Shown: piece by piece, positions 1-11,000 of the stretch | Layout of the letters: every line of letters begins with the position of its first letter | Numbering within the stretch: position 1 is the first letter of the stretch | From: Haplomitrium mnioides | Taxonomy: Eukaryota; Marchantiophyta; Haplomitriopsida; Calobryales | DNA: 30,368 bases | Direction of reading: 5' to 3' | NCBI GenBank assembly: GCA_049999725.1 | Contig: JBNGIS010020622.1 | Coordinates: 1 to 30,368, forward strand | Notes under the pieces: model-generated | What the model saw: the letters and a program-made list of their open reading frames with translations, nothing else | The model's database searches: none | What the model was told of the DNA's origin: nothing | Made by a program: the position numbers and the translations under genes

Positions 1-340
1 ATAAAATAACAATAAAGTAAGTTGAGCATAATAAAATTAAATAAAATGTTAAATAATATGACATAATATTAAATAATAAAACAGTGAGATAGGAGGGATA
101 GATATTAAACAATCAATATAATAATATATAATAATACATATAAATAATGTAATAATAATAATACCAACTAATATAAAAATAAATAAATATAATAAAAAAA
201 ATATAGTAGGCTATAGGGTGCCCTTTTTTGTTTAACCCTATACTATCATATAAGGGGAGTACAGTTTTTTATATAATAATAAATAATCATAGAATATATA
301 AAATAATATAAAACAAAATATAAAACAAAACTTCTTCTCG
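1..340. repeat. AT-rich low-complexity tract
   Basis: The stretch is almost entirely A and T, with irregular ATA, AATA and TAAAA runs and few G or C until about position 205. No coding frame, palindrome array or transposon motif is visible. It may be decayed intergenic or intronic DNA. Confidence 0.8.
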
Positions 341-679
341 GACAAGGTGAGTAGAGTACCCTTCCAAACTCCCACAATAATGGAGTTGCTGATCAACCAT
401 CGAACCATCTCACGCGACCCTCATAGCCTAGCCCTCCGCTCCATTTGTCATAATTGCCTTCCAATCAATCGCAATTCTTCCGTGTCGATTGGATTGGTCC
501 TCCGATGGTTCCAACACAACCTGCTTTCTTCATACTCTAGACGCATCCATATACTAACTTGATTCTCTTTTTTGCCTTTGGCTATCAGGTTGATCAATCT
601 TAGGCACAAATTGCGGTATTAGGCCAAGTAATGCGCAAAAAATCAAAAAATACCAAAAAAGCCTGACCGATATAAGAAG
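341..679. other. Unassigned stretch before the gypsy gag remnant
   Basis: This is mixed-composition DNA between the AT tract and the first recognisable gag residues. A 71-codon open frame starts at 347 but resembles no family I know. The stretch could be the 5' leader or a decayed LTR of the following Ty3/gypsy remnant, but I see no matching second LTR in the window. Confidence 0.4.
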
Positions 680-1136
680 ATGGTTTTTGGTGCATGTGAG
701 AACTTTATATTCCATTGTAAGCAATATTTTGAAGCTGCAAACATTAGAGAAGATGGTTGGCAAATTCTATTTGCGGCAAGTCAATTAAAAGAAGTTGCAA
801 ATACTTGGTGGAGATATCAAATTGAAAAAACACAACGTGGATTTTTTTTCTCCTATTTATTCTTCATGTTAGTTCAAAAAAATGGTGATTTCAAGATTTA
901 GGGTTGTAAATGCTTCAAAAGTAGCAAGAAATTGATTGGAAAAATTCAAGCAACTTGGTACAATAAGAAGCTATGTTGCACATTTTCAGGATACAAGCAT
1001 GCAAATTTCTAATTTAAAAGAAGAAGAAGCACTATCTCGCTTTGTTCCGAGATTGAAGTCTCACACAAGAATGGAAGTGAGAATGAGAGAGCCTTCTCAA
1101 CTAGAAGAAGTAGAGCGCAATGACTTACTGCTATAG
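680..1136 (+). pseudogene. Ty3/gypsy gag remnant
   Basis: Gag would form the virus-like particle of the retrotransposon. Two open pieces (680-901 and 936-1136) together resemble a plant retrotransposon gag domain. The first has a YFEAANI..DGWQ...AASQLK pattern with ANTWWRYQI. The second has IRSYVAHFQD, then LKEEEALSRFV and a stretch rich in R and E ending in PSQLEEVE. The order and spacing match the gag capsid-like domain. A T-rich interruption with stops lies at about 840-935 between the pieces. No zinc knuckle is recognisable downstream. The reading is non-functional, and I am fairly sure of the family. Confidence 0.7.
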
Positions 1137-1270
1137 AAGTTAGGTCACACCCTCAATCATTCAAACAGTGTACTCAAAACTTCACGAGCTCTAATGGAAT
1201 TAAAATCTCAATATGAATTTGAAGTACCTTGTTCCATCTTGACAGTATGATTGAGGAACACACTAGTAGA

Positions 1271-1335
1271 ATGTTGGTAGATAATGAGAGTTCTTCAAAA
1301 TTTATCTCACTACATTTTGCTAAGATAAAAAGCTA
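1271..1335 (+). pseudogene. Gypsy aspartic protease remnant
   Basis: A short frame beginning MLVDNESSSKFIS, followed by LHFAK, resembles the retropepsin active-site region of plant gypsy elements, where the motif is normally VDNGAS or VDSGAS. The glycine of the catalytic D-x-G is not preserved, and stops follow within a few codons. Only the catalytic-loop region can be recognised; the protease flap cannot. Confidence 0.5.
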
Positions 1336-1669
1336 TTTCTTCTAAGGTTTGGAAAGAATACACGAAATCTATGCAATTTGTTACTGGACCTGTATAATAT
1401 GACATCATTTTAGGGTTTTTATAGCTTGAAGGTTGATCCGCTCAATTTGATTGGGAAAAACAACAAATTCAAGTTACGTTACAAGGTACAAAATTTTTGT
1501 TAGGGTGTTCGACACCATTGGCGAAGAAGCCAAATCAGTTCAGTATATTAACTCACTAGAGTAAGAGTTGTTTGTTTTTTCTGTTTTGATCAAGCTTATC
1601 ATGAACTTGAGTAAGAAGGAAAGAAAAAATGCATGTACCTCAATGATATATAATAATTTGAAAGAGTTT

Positions 1670-2347
1670 GTTGAAGTACTTCTAGAGGATTTTCCAAAGT
1701 GGTTACCAGATAATTGAGGAATGCCTTTTCCAATTGAGTTGATACCAAGAAGTACTCTTTATAATCAACCTATATATCAACCATCACCATAAAAATAAGA
1801 GGAGGTTCGAAAAATCTTGATAAATGTCTTAGGGAAGGATTTCACTCAACATAAGAAGATCTGGTATTATTTATACCAATGAAAGATAATGGACTTCATC
1901 TTTGTATAGATTATGAAAGCTTGAACAATCAAATAGTGAAGAATGTCTATTCTCTATCTCGTATTGATGATTTGTTGAATCAATTGAGTGGTGCGAGATT
2001 CTTTTCTAAGTTGGATCTGCAAAGTAGCTATTTATATCAAACTAAGTGATGTGTCAAAGACAGCTTTTTTCACAATGTATACGCACTTTGAGTGGAAGGT
2101 TCTTACATTTGGTTTTACTAATACTCTAGCAATATTCATTGACCTAATGCATTGAGTTTTTGATGGGTTATTGGATAAGTTAGTGTTGGTGTTCTTGGAT
2201 GATATCCTTTATCTTTAGTAAAAAAATGAAGTTGAGCATTGTGCTCATCTCAAAGAAGTATTGCAAAGGTCTTACAATTGGAAGCTTTATTGTAGGAAGT
2301 CTAAGTGTGAGTTTTGGAAGCAAGAGGTGACTTATCTAGGATATCCG
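1670..2347 (+). pseudogene. Gypsy reverse transcriptase remnant, truncated
   Basis: The RT would copy element RNA into DNA. The piece before the RT contains a FPKWLPDN..MPFPIELIP pattern, a decayed form of the usual gypsy lead-in. The RT core then shows CIDYESLNN, KLDLQSSY, a WKVLTFGFTN segment and FLDDIL in place of the active-site F-x-DD-I-L motif, with a downstream CEFWKQEVTYLGY. Several in-frame stops and frameshifts are present. The frame ends just after the LGY motif at about 2347, where the unrelated T' sequence starts, so the connection, RNase H and integrase domains are missing. Confidence 0.75.
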
Positions 2348-4893
2348 ACAAAGGTAGCGAACTTTCTTCACTTTTGACACCTTTGGCTAATCTATCATTT
2401 TTTTCTAGACTCAAAGCTTAGTTCTAGAGATGCTATGTTTTCTCAACTTACAGTTAAAATATTTTATTTTTGAAGTTATTTAGCGAAGAAGAGCAGAGTC
2501 CAATAATTCTTAGCAAGTTGAGTGTTGAGAAGAGAGTCTATGGTCGCATAGACTCTATTGTTTAACATTTCAATTTTCACCTTTTCTACAGTTGACTAAA
2601 GCCAGAAAATAAATTTGATTGTTGTTGTGACATTAGCCTTGCAACAAGTTTTGTTTTTGTTTCTTTTAATAAAGAGCCGTTGTAAAAACAAATTGAAAAA
2701 ATTGTTTTTGTTGTTCCCAAATCCTATACGTGCATAGGATTTGTTCTTAATTATTTTAAAACCAGTCATGACAACATTCACAACAAGCCATAATATTGGT
2801 GTTGTTGTATTGGTCCTATGCATGCATATGATCAATTGTTATCTCCACTCATCTTAAACGCTCAAAGGATGTGTTCTGGTAACCTTTGTTTGCAAATCTT
2901 ATTTTTCTCTTTTCGAAATAGATTTTCCTTTTTTCAAATTATCTAAAGTTTATTTTTTATCTTTTACAAAGTGTTTTGTTTCAATAAATTCAAACATTTG
3001 CTTAAGATGTCTTGAATATTATTTACACGTAAGGTTGTGCTTTGAAGTTACAAATATCCACATATGTTTTACTGAACTAGTTTTATGTCCTTGTTTTGGA
3101 TTGATCTTTCTTAATCGCTAATTGTTTCTTCATCGTGACCAACAAATGAAAGAAATATCAAAACTTGCAAACCATCGAAGAAAATATTATTGTCGATGGT
3201 CAAAAGTACTTAGAAATTGTCATTGATGGAATGAATCAAAAGAAAACTACTATTCCACACTGGCCATCGCCACCAAAAAACATTGATAAAGATTGTTTGG
3301 TGGGTGTGCATGTTGTTGGTGCCTTAATATTCAATCATGTTCTCTCTTCAAGGGTCTTCTTAACATACGAAAATTTGAGAAGCGATTCTGATTTGACAGT
3401 TACTATGCTAAAAAAAATTATGTGACTTTCAAAGCCTGCCTACAACTTTGTATCTTCAGTTGGACAACACAACACGAGAGAATAAGAATTCTATCTTGTT
3501 TGGATATCTTAGTCTCCTTATTGCCAAGAATGTTTTTTGAAAAATCAAGGTGGGATTTCTTATGGTTGGCCATACTCATGATCAAATTGATCAAATGTTC
3601 AGCCGATTCTCGAAATGCTTAAAACATGTCAAAGCTTTCATGATCACCAGTCTAAGCGAAGCACTTCAATTATCCTATAGTCTTAAACCTCACGTGACTC
3701 TTTTGTTGCAAACTTGGGATTTCAAAATGTTTCTGCATCAAAGTCCTTTTGGTTCAAAGGATACATGACATTACTTTTAATCAACAATTCAAGTTCCAAA
3801 TAAATGATTCCAAAGCAAAGATTTGGAGCAAACAGTTTTCAACAAATGAGTTTTAGCTACCTACGGATGGTATTTGTCAACTCAAGTGCCTACTTAAAGT
3901 GGACAGAGAAATTTTAAGTTCAATGTTGATTCCTTTTAAGGCATATTCTAAAATCAAACAATCTTAAAAGGAAGAAAAAGAAGTGGCTGTCGAGAAAGTG
4001 GTAATTTCAATAAGGGACAACATAAGTGAGAACTAATACAAGTTCTTTATAGATTCTGATATTCAATGGTGGAATGACTTTTTTCTTTCCCAACAAGAGA
4101 TTGCAACTTACATCCTTAAAAAAAAAAACGACGACTCGAAGTACAATCTACCTTTCCACCTTCACAACAGCTAAACACTTGTAATGATTTTCAAAATGTT
4201 TGTCCAGATTCTCAACTTCATGCTCCACAAACAGAAGAAGATACTCTGGTACAACAAATATTTTCTACATGTCGAGCAATCTATGATGGAGCACCTAGCC
4301 CTCGAGAAGGGACTCTTTTGCACAATTCTCAATACGGGCATAAATTTGACAATCTACATGATTTGAAAGCTAGAATGTTTATTTGTGTTGTTGCGTCTCT
4401 GGATTCAAAGAGCAGACCGTTTTGGGTTGCCAAAGTTCTCAAAGTTTTGTTATTTGATGAGGAAGATCCGCCAAACCCAAAACGAGTACGAGCTCAATGG
4501 TTTGTTTGTTTGGTTGAAGATGCATTTTCTGGTCAATACTTATCAGAAAAAATAGCAGCAACAAAAGGGAAATGCAAATCCAAGTTACATATTGATTAAC
4601 TTGATTTGACACAAATCACTATTCTATCGTTTGATTTTCTGCTCACCCATAAAAACCAATTGAAGAAAACCACTCTAGCTACCATTGAAGCAAATCTATT
4701 TGAGTATGAAAGACAAAAAAAACCCTGAATCTTGAAATGTTTCAAAGAGATTCAATCAGTGTCATTAACACTGAGACAGATCAAGCAAACCTTGATGAAT
4801 CTTCTAAAGCTGAATCCGAAAAAATCAAGACTAGCGACTAAAGTCCTTCAAGAATTTTGTTCTATATTTTGTATTTGCAAATCTGGTATAATT
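2348..4893 (+). pseudogene. DUF7869-type transposase-like gene, N-terminally truncated
   Basis: The left copy keeps the C-terminal two thirds of the gene also found at 11442-15517. The end of an upstream exon is at 2348-2480, a palindrome-bearing intron follows, and the main exon begins near 3150. That exon shows IVIDGMNQKKTTIPHW, then VGVHVVGALIFNH. A frame change leads to LYLQLDNTTRENKN (about 3445-3490), followed by VGFLMVGHTHDQIDQMFSRF (about 3550-3610) and a conserved C-terminal tail with RPFWVAKVLKV (about 4415). The D..EN...GHTH..ID pattern is typical of a family I recognise as DUF7869, whose RNase H-like transposase nature is my inference. A stop after AKNVF, one after 3420 and others in the tail make it dead. 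Confidence 0.75.
2530..2835. repeat. Dispersed palindromes in the intron of the left transposase-like copy
   Basis: Three copies of the element's palindrome family occur here: GAGTCTATGGTCGCATAGACTC near 2535-2555, a CCTATACGTGCATAGGATTTG-like unit near 2722, and CCTATGCATGCATATG near 2815. They lie in the presumed intron between two coding exons. The same positions in the right-hand copy (about 13310-13612) also hold palindromes. Confidence 0.7.
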
Positions 4894-5009
4894 TAAGATG
4901 ATCTTTTCCAAAAAAATTTCTTTTTAAGAATTTGTTGTAAAAATTTAAATCTTGAGTGTTGTTTGACTCAGATGAAGAGCTTTGTATTTGTTTTTACTTT
5001 TAGATTCTG

Positions 5010-5260
5010 AATAAGAAATCGAAATCTTTTGCGTGCGTAGAGTTTGTTGCAAAAATAGAACATTTATAGTGTGTATCATCGGTTGTAGAAGTGTGAACCC
5101 TATGCACGTATAGACTTTGATTTGCAAGTGAAATGTACAATGTACAAAAACTCTTCTACGGAACCTAAAACTTAGCTTATTGTCAGTTTTTGTTATGGAA
5201 TGTTGAGATGGTGAGTTCGGATTCCTATGCGCGTATAGACTTTGGGGTGGAAGTCCGCGC
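5010..5260. repeat. Short palindrome array near the end of T'
   Basis: Diverged palindromes near 5030, 5105 and 5227 (for example CCTATGCGCGTATAGACTTTG) follow the 3' end of the transposase-like gene. This corresponds to the 52-bp array at 10630-10900 in the other copy. The left copy has a single unit where the right copy has about five. A further diverged unit lies near 5750. Confidence 0.75.
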
Positions 5261-6152
5261 CTTCCAAAAGTTCTACTTCTCATATATAACCTTTAAGCTT
5301 CTTCATACAAAGACTATCGATTACAACTTTGTTTGTATACAAGTCATAAACTCTTTTGTAGATCTTGAAACCTTTGTTTGGTTGAATCAAGTCTAAAACT
5401 TGGAAATGTTTCTTGTTTACAATCTTAATTCAATCTCCTTAGCTACTGCCTTTTTGATTCTAAACTATGATACATTTTTATATATGCTTCGTTGAACTAT
5501 GAAATATTTTTAATTGCTGGAACCTTTTTGAAAGCTCATGTTTACTTTTGATTACATGGATTTTCAACTTAAACTAAAAGCTTCATTTTTTCTTGATGTT
5601 TAAAATAAAGCTCTTAAATCCATGCAATGTTTCATTTTCTTTGTTTTTGTGTTTACCATTGCAAACTTATTCCCTTGACTTCTAGTCCCTTTAAGCTTTT
5701 GCTTTTTGTTTTGTAATATTTTTCAAACGAAAAAGTTTGAAAGTCCCGATGTCTATGCACGCTTAAATTTTGTGCACTAAAACATATTTCAAAATAGTTT
5801 CTTGTGACGTGTATTTAAACTTTTGGTTTTAGAATTGTAATCAATGATAAATGCAATTTTTTGATAAAAACTTACCATAATTTTTATGCTTTTAAATAAA
5901 TTCTAGTTTTCCAATATTTTCATAAAAACTAGTAATATTGATTGGTTTTGCATAACAAAATTGACTTTTGCTCTATCACGCTTGCTGAAACAACCAAAAA
6001 CAAATTCAAAAAACTCATGTACTTTTTGTTTTTAAAAATTAACCTCGTTTTTTATGTTTTTTGATTTGAAAGATCACAACTTTTCCAAAAAGAAAGAAGT
6101 TCATGTTTTGAGTAGCCTATTTCTGGTTCAAAGTAGTGGTTTTTTTTTGTCG
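5261..6152. other. Non-coding terminal region of T'
   Basis: AT-rich DNA without a recognisable gene, aligning as reverse complement with about 9741-10620. The last 50 bases carry TGGTTCAAAGTA (6123-6134), which is also present near the far end of T at 20810-20821. This is the best candidate for a terminal inverted repeat. Confidence 0.6.
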
Positions 6153-7390
6153 TAACATGCATATTAATATGATCAAACATCTTATGGAGCCGTATACACT
6201 CTCTACTAGACTCATATAATGCATTTATCTCTACATGATTGGAAGATATAAAAGTCAATATCTTTTTAGAGCTCTTCTATGAAATAGATGTAGGGTCAGA
6301 AATGAATACATAGTTGATCTATAACTTAGCATATTTTGGATCTAATAGAAATCAAACATGAGCATAGCTAGCAAGTATCTTGTCAATGTCTTTGGAACCT
6401 TGTAAATATCTCAAAGTTCTTTTGATGTTGTTCTAATAACAAATAGTCAATTGTGAACTATATCTAGCAAGTAAGTTCACAACTAAAGAAATATCATATT
6501 AAGTTTGGTTTGATAAAAACACAAAAAGCACTATAGGTGAGAGATATGGTTTTTGAGATCTAAGTAAGGGCTCATTTTCAGATCTCTTCCTAAACATATT
6601 TTTATCTCTATGTAGTGATTTAATTGCCATAGGAGAAGTCACTTGATGAGCTTTATCTATGTGAAATTGTTGTAGGACCTTTTTTGGTATATATAATTTG
6701 ATGTAAAAGTACACCATCATCAAGGTACTCAAATTGAGTGCACAGGAAATCATTGTTCTTGCCTAAATCCTCCATGACAAAGATTTTCTTAAGCATGTCT
6801 ATACTATGTCTAAGTAATAAAATATAGCCAAATAGATTAATATCATCAACATAAATTGCAAAAATAAAAAACTATTTTCTTTGATGTTTTATAAATAAAC
6901 ATGGTGCAATACATTCATTTTGGAAGTTCATAGGTTCTTGTAATCTCTTTTACCATATTCTACTACTTTGTTTATGTTCATATATAGATCTCATAATGTA
7001 AACTCTATATCTATCCTTGATCAATGGCATGGATTGATGTATTAGATAGATAATATGCCCACTATCTTGAGTAGAAATAGGTCCACTCCGTGATATATGC
7101 ATATAAAGGACTATAAGTCCTTGACCAAACTCACTACTTGTGGTCTCATAGTGGTTTGAGTTATAGTAGAAAATGTGTGATTATGAAGTTCCCTTTTTCT
7201 TTGTGATGAGATCTTAAAGTGCTTTTATATAGATCTTGGTATCTAATAACCAATGTAGGTATGTTGTCACAACATCCATTTGATGCATTATAAGCTCATG
7301 ACCAAAGGATAAATTGACTAGTAGGCATCTATATGTAATAGCATCCATAATATAGGCATAAGTAGTAAAGTCAAAATTTTGCTCTTTTCT
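6153..7390 (-). pseudogene. Ty1/copia RT and RNase H remnant
   Basis: Read on the - strand from about 7380 downwards, the translation shows MDAITYRCLL and LIMHQMDVVTTYLH (RT palm region). The active-site motif YVDDINLFG follows near 6840-6870, then FVMEDLGK and a QFHIDKAHQVTSPM...LHRDK...F stretch (6499-6753) typical of plant copia elements. RNase H residues SSNHVEINALYESSRECIRL follow near 6170-6250. The sequence is cut at about 6153, where the terminus of T' begins, so the RNase H end and the 3' LTR are missing. Many frameshifts and stops are present. The pol segment encoded reverse transcription of the parent element. Confidence 0.85.
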
Positions 7391-7635
7391 CCTCTTGCAA
7401 AGAGTGGAAAAGTTTGTTTACAAGAGTGGAGCTCTTTGTTATTGCTTGTTTAAGTGAACATGTAGTGTTATGCTGTCATTTTAGGTTTTCACTTTGCAGC
7501 TACAAAGCAACTCATTCGATAGTGTGTTTATTCAACTATGGATTTTCATTAAGTGATGTTTTTTTCATGTGAGCTTCTGTTTCTTATTAAGTTTTACGAT
7601 TCTTTTTTTTTTGGTTTATGATCCGACTCTTCTTT

Positions 7636-7735
7636 NNNNNNNNNNNNNNNNNNNNNNNNNNNNNNNNNNNNNNNNNNNNNNNNNNNNNNNNNNNNNNNNN
7701 NNNNNNNNNNNNNNNNNNNNNNNNNNNNNNNNNNN
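7636..7735. other. Scaffold gap of 100 N
   Basis: Exactly 100 N, the conventional length for a gap of unknown size. The bases on the two sides do not overlap each other. Because the gap lies between the inverted T copies, the order and orientation of the two halves depend on scaffolding across it. Confidence 0.95.
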
Positions 7736-8354
7736 TAGCAATTTATGAATCTAAATTGTCAAGCAGCTTATTTGATTTTAGATTTTTGTTGAGTTGTTCT
7801 CTTCTTCAATGTTTTTTCAATCAAATAGGTTAGGTTGTTTAATTAGTTGCGTATTTTTATTTCTCTCAATCAAACTTCTTCTTGCATTTTTCTAAATTTG
7901 TTTTCAAGCAAGTTGTTTTCTTCACTTGCTTTTCAGTAAATTTTTTTTCAATCAAGTTACTTACTCCACTAGACTTCATTTCCAACCTCTTTTGGAAGCC
8001 CAATATCTTTTGTTAATAGGTTTTTCTGGTTTGTTCTCTTGTTCGATTAATGAATAAGAAGCCCTCTTCTTCAATAGATGTGTGTTTCTTTTAAACATGT
8101 TTTGATCTTTGAAGTAAAAATATGATACTACGTATTTTTGTTGTTGTAGGTTTTTTCTTCACTATTCATGTTTTAGGGTGGAATGATTGCTTGCATTGAA
8201 TATGTCTATTTGATTACAATTTGTTGTTCTCAAACATTTTTTTTTATTCAATCAATTCTACAAGACTGTTGACTTTGGTTTTCACTTACTTATTCTCTTG
8301 GTTTTATACAACCATATTGGAGAACTCACACCGGTGCACAAGAAAATGCTTTTA

Positions 8355-8427
8355 CTAAACATTAGTATAATGGATTAGAGTATCTAGAGAGCTAAACATT
8401 AGTATAATGGATTAGAGTATCTAGAGA
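8355..8427. repeat. Tandem duplication, two 37-bp units
   Basis: A 37-base unit beginning CTAAACATTAGTATAATGG and ending CTAGAGAG occurs twice head to tail, essentially without mismatch. This suggests a recent local duplication in otherwise unassigned sequence. Confidence 0.9.
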
Positions 8428-8719
8428 CAACTATATTTTAGAAGATGATTCTCATTACTAGAAGCATCCATTCTAACATAAACCCTATGTTTATGAAAAG
8501 GCCATGTACATTATACTCTCAAGAAAAACTGTTACTCTAACGATTGATTTCTAAGACTACCTTAAAATACCTTAATTTTTAGAGTGGCTTTACGTATATG
8601 CATGTGATATTATTGATCATGTGGACCTTTCATATTTTTCCTTGTCATTATATGTACGTCATCTAAATAGTCTCAAGTATCTCTCCTCTCAACCAAAAAT
8701 CTCGTTTTCCCCAAAATCC

Positions 8720-9740
8720 TTACACACATTTTAAAATTGAAAGCTCAGTTTGTTGAACACTCAATCAAAATTTTGAGAGTGGATAATGCTAGACATTTTC
8801 CATCTTAAATTTATGATGATTTCTCCATAATAGTTGATGTTGACATTCGACTCTCTATAGCACAGTTTTATTTCTGGAATCAAATTGTTGAACGAGTAAT
8901 CAAAAGTATTCACATGATTGCGAGACCCTTCATTATACAAACCAAGCTACATGTCTCAACTTTGGGTCATGCAGCCCTTAGTGATATATTGGCCATGTGC
9001 ATTCAATTCTTTGATTCCTTACGAGCTTGATTTTGGAGCTACTCGAAATGTATCACACTTGCTTACTTTTGGTTAAGAAGTTTAAGTCCCTATAATAGGA
9101 CCCAAGAGGACCACGATGAGTACTCAATGGCAAAAAGAGATATACATAGGACCTGATTTACATTTAATCATTTGTTATCTTGAACCATCTACAATTGATG
9201 TATTTGAGGCCAAATTTGTGAATTGCAATTTCTTAGAGGGCATTTTCCTATTATTGTTTTGAGGGACAAAATATCAACAAACCAACATCAAAAAACTGCA
9301 ATAGCATGGTTCATCCACTTTCTCAAATGACCTAAGAATGAGGAAATATGAAGATGAAGGTAGAAGAATATTACAATTGACAAAAGTTGTTGAACAAATG
9401 TTAGATACATTCAATGAACTTACACTAATGACAGGCTCACACATATTTGCTACAAATGTCCCTCCACAATTGTAGGTTTTGACAAAACTAGTAACTAATC
9501 AACCACCAAGATTGAAGAGAAGACCTCCTTTTAGCACCAAAGATTCTCAATCTAAGCACAAAGCTTCAACTCAAGGGATTTATCCCTCTACTAGTTTGAT
9601 GCCATTTTTTCCAACACCAATAATTAAGCCTACCTTCCATCCATTGGAAACTCCACAAAGTGAAGAAATTTCTCTTCACTATATTAACAATGAGATTGTT
9701 TGGCAAAAAGAGAGTTTGTATATGAATAATTAGTTTGCTT
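8720..9740 (+). pseudogene. Ty1/copia integrase to pre-RT remnant
   Basis: The translation shows AQFVEH..IK...VDNARHF (decayed DDE integrase core), then IARPFIIQTKLHVSTLGHAA, a pattern typical of one common plant copia integrase lineage. Further on come YLEPSTIDVFEAKFVNCNF (near 9180-9230) and LVTNQPPRLKR (near 9490) with EEISLHYINNEIVW (near 9665). These match the linker before the RT. The copia frame runs to a FAY residue triplet at about 9731-9741 and then stops being copia, because element T begins there. Stops and frameshifts are frequent. It points opposite to the copia piece at 6153-7390, so the two are either different elements or one rearranged element. Confidence 0.8.
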
Positions 9741-10625
9741 ACAACAACCACTATTTTGAACCAAAAACAGGCTACTCATAACAGGAACTTTTTTTTTTAG
9801 AAAAAGTTATGATTTTTTAATTAAAAAACATTAAAAATGAGCTTAATTTTTTTTTAAAAAAGTACATGAGTTTTTCGGATTTTTATTTTGTTGTTTCAAT
9901 AAGCATGATTGAGCGAGAGTTAATTTTGTTATGTAAAATCAATCAATATTACTATTTTTTTGAAAATATTAGAAAACTCGAATTTGATTAAAAGCATAAA
10001 AATTATGGCAAGTTTTCACCAAAAAATTGCATTTATCATTGATTACAATTATAAGTCCAAAAGTTGAAATACAAGTCACAAGAAGCTATTCTGAAATATG
10101 TTTGATTGCACAAACTCTAGCTGCATGTAGACATGGCGCTCTTTCAAACTTTTTTGTTGGAAAAACATTACAAAACATAACAAAAAAATGCGAGATGACT
10201 AGAAGTCAAGGGAATAAGTTTGAAATGGTAAACACAAAACCTAAGAAAATGAAACATGGCATGCATTTAGGAGCTTTATTTTAAACTTCAAGAAAGAAGT
10301 AAGCTTTCACTTATAGTTGAAAATCCATGCAATCAAAAGTTAACTTAGGCTTTCAAAAAGGTTTCAGCATTTAAAAATATTTCATAATTCAATGAATCAT
10401 ATACACAAATGTATCATAATTCAAAATCAAAAAGGCAATAGCTAAGTAGATTGAATTAAGATTGTAAACAAGAAACATCTCCAAGTTCTAGACTTGATTC
10501 AACTAAATAAAGGTCTCAATATCTACAAAAGAGTCTATAACTTGTGTACAAACAAAGTTGTAATCGGTAGTCTTTGTATGAAGAAGCTTCAGGGTTGTAC
10601 ATAAGAAGTAGAACTTGTGGAAGGC
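9741..10625. other. Left terminal non-coding region of T
   Basis: AT-rich DNA homologous, as reverse complement, to 5261-6152. It carries the terminal motif TTTGAACCAAAAACAGGCTA at about 9755. Open frames such as 10027-10284 are chance frames. Nothing coding is recognisable. Confidence 0.6.
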
Positions 10626-11000
10626 TTGGACTTCCACCTCAAAATCTATACGCATATAAGAATCCAAGCTCAACATATGAACACTCCACCCCAAAGTCTC
10701 TGCACGCTTAGGAATCCAAGCTCAACATATGAACACTCCACTCCAAAGTCTGATCGCGCATAGGAATCCGAACTCACCAATTGAACACTCCACTCAAAAG
10801 TCTCTGTGCAATTAAGAATCCAAACTCAACATGTGAACACTCCACCCCAAAGTCTATGCGCGCATAGGAATCCGAACTCACCATCTGAACATTCCACAAC
10901 AAAGACTGACAAGAACCTAGGCTTTAGGTTATGTAAAAGATTTTTTGTACACACGACGTTTTGACTTGTAAATCAAAATCTATACGCGCATAGGGTTTGC
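10626..11000. repeat. Subterminal tandem array, 52-bp unit with palindrome core
   Basis: From about 10678 to 10886 four full units of 52 bases follow each other, each beginning GAACACTCCA and containing CAAAGTCTATGCGCGCATAGG or a decayed form. A diverged unit precedes them near 10630, a partial unit follows, and a further palindrome lies near 10978. Only one unit occupies the corresponding place in T'. The array lies between the 3' end of the transposase-like gene and the element terminus. Confidence 0.85.

Larger units (their letters stand above)
680..2347 (+). mobile_element. Decayed Ty3/gypsy retrotransposon fragment (gag, protease, RT)
   Basis: Gag, protease and reverse-transcriptase remnants follow each other in the usual gypsy order on the + strand. 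The series ends abruptly inside the RT region, where sequence homologous to element T begins at about 2348. No RNase H, integrase or LTR pair is visible, so this is a truncated internal fragment. The many stops and frameshifts mark it as old. Confidence 0.8.
2348..6152 (+). mobile_element. Element T' : truncated inverted copy of element T
   Basis: This 3.8-kb block aligns, as reverse complement, with about 9741-13805. Matching landmarks include the exon end near 2400-2480 versus 13670-13800, the transposase-like exon near 3150-4890 versus 11445-12990, and the terminal region near 5400-6150 versus 9741-10500. The end near 6152 is a true element terminus, because both copies stop matching there and both abut copia sequence. 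The start near 2348 is internal to the element, so about two thirds of the element, including the methyltransferase gene, is missing. Confidence 0.85.
7391..8520. other. Unassigned T-rich stretch around a scaffold gap
   Basis: T-rich, pyrimidine-biased DNA with repeated TCAATCAA and CTTCTTC-like words but no recognisable coding frame. It separates two copia remnants that point away from each other and could hold copia leader or LTR remnants. I found no matched LTR pair. A 100-N gap interrupts it. Confidence 0.5.

Noticed and set aside
1-340. A possible matrix-attachment or replication-origin region in the AT-rich start.
   Set aside because: Composition alone supports nothing specific, and no motif or repeat structure beyond AT richness is visible.
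6153-9740. Treating the two copia pieces as one element interrupted by a gap.
   Set aside because: They lie on opposite strands and diverge, with 3' parts facing outward. One simple element cannot explain this without an inversion or scaffolding error.
10027-10284. An 85-codon open frame on the + strand.
   Set aside because: It lies in the terminal non-coding part of T, is not preserved in the other copy, and shows no recognisable motif.
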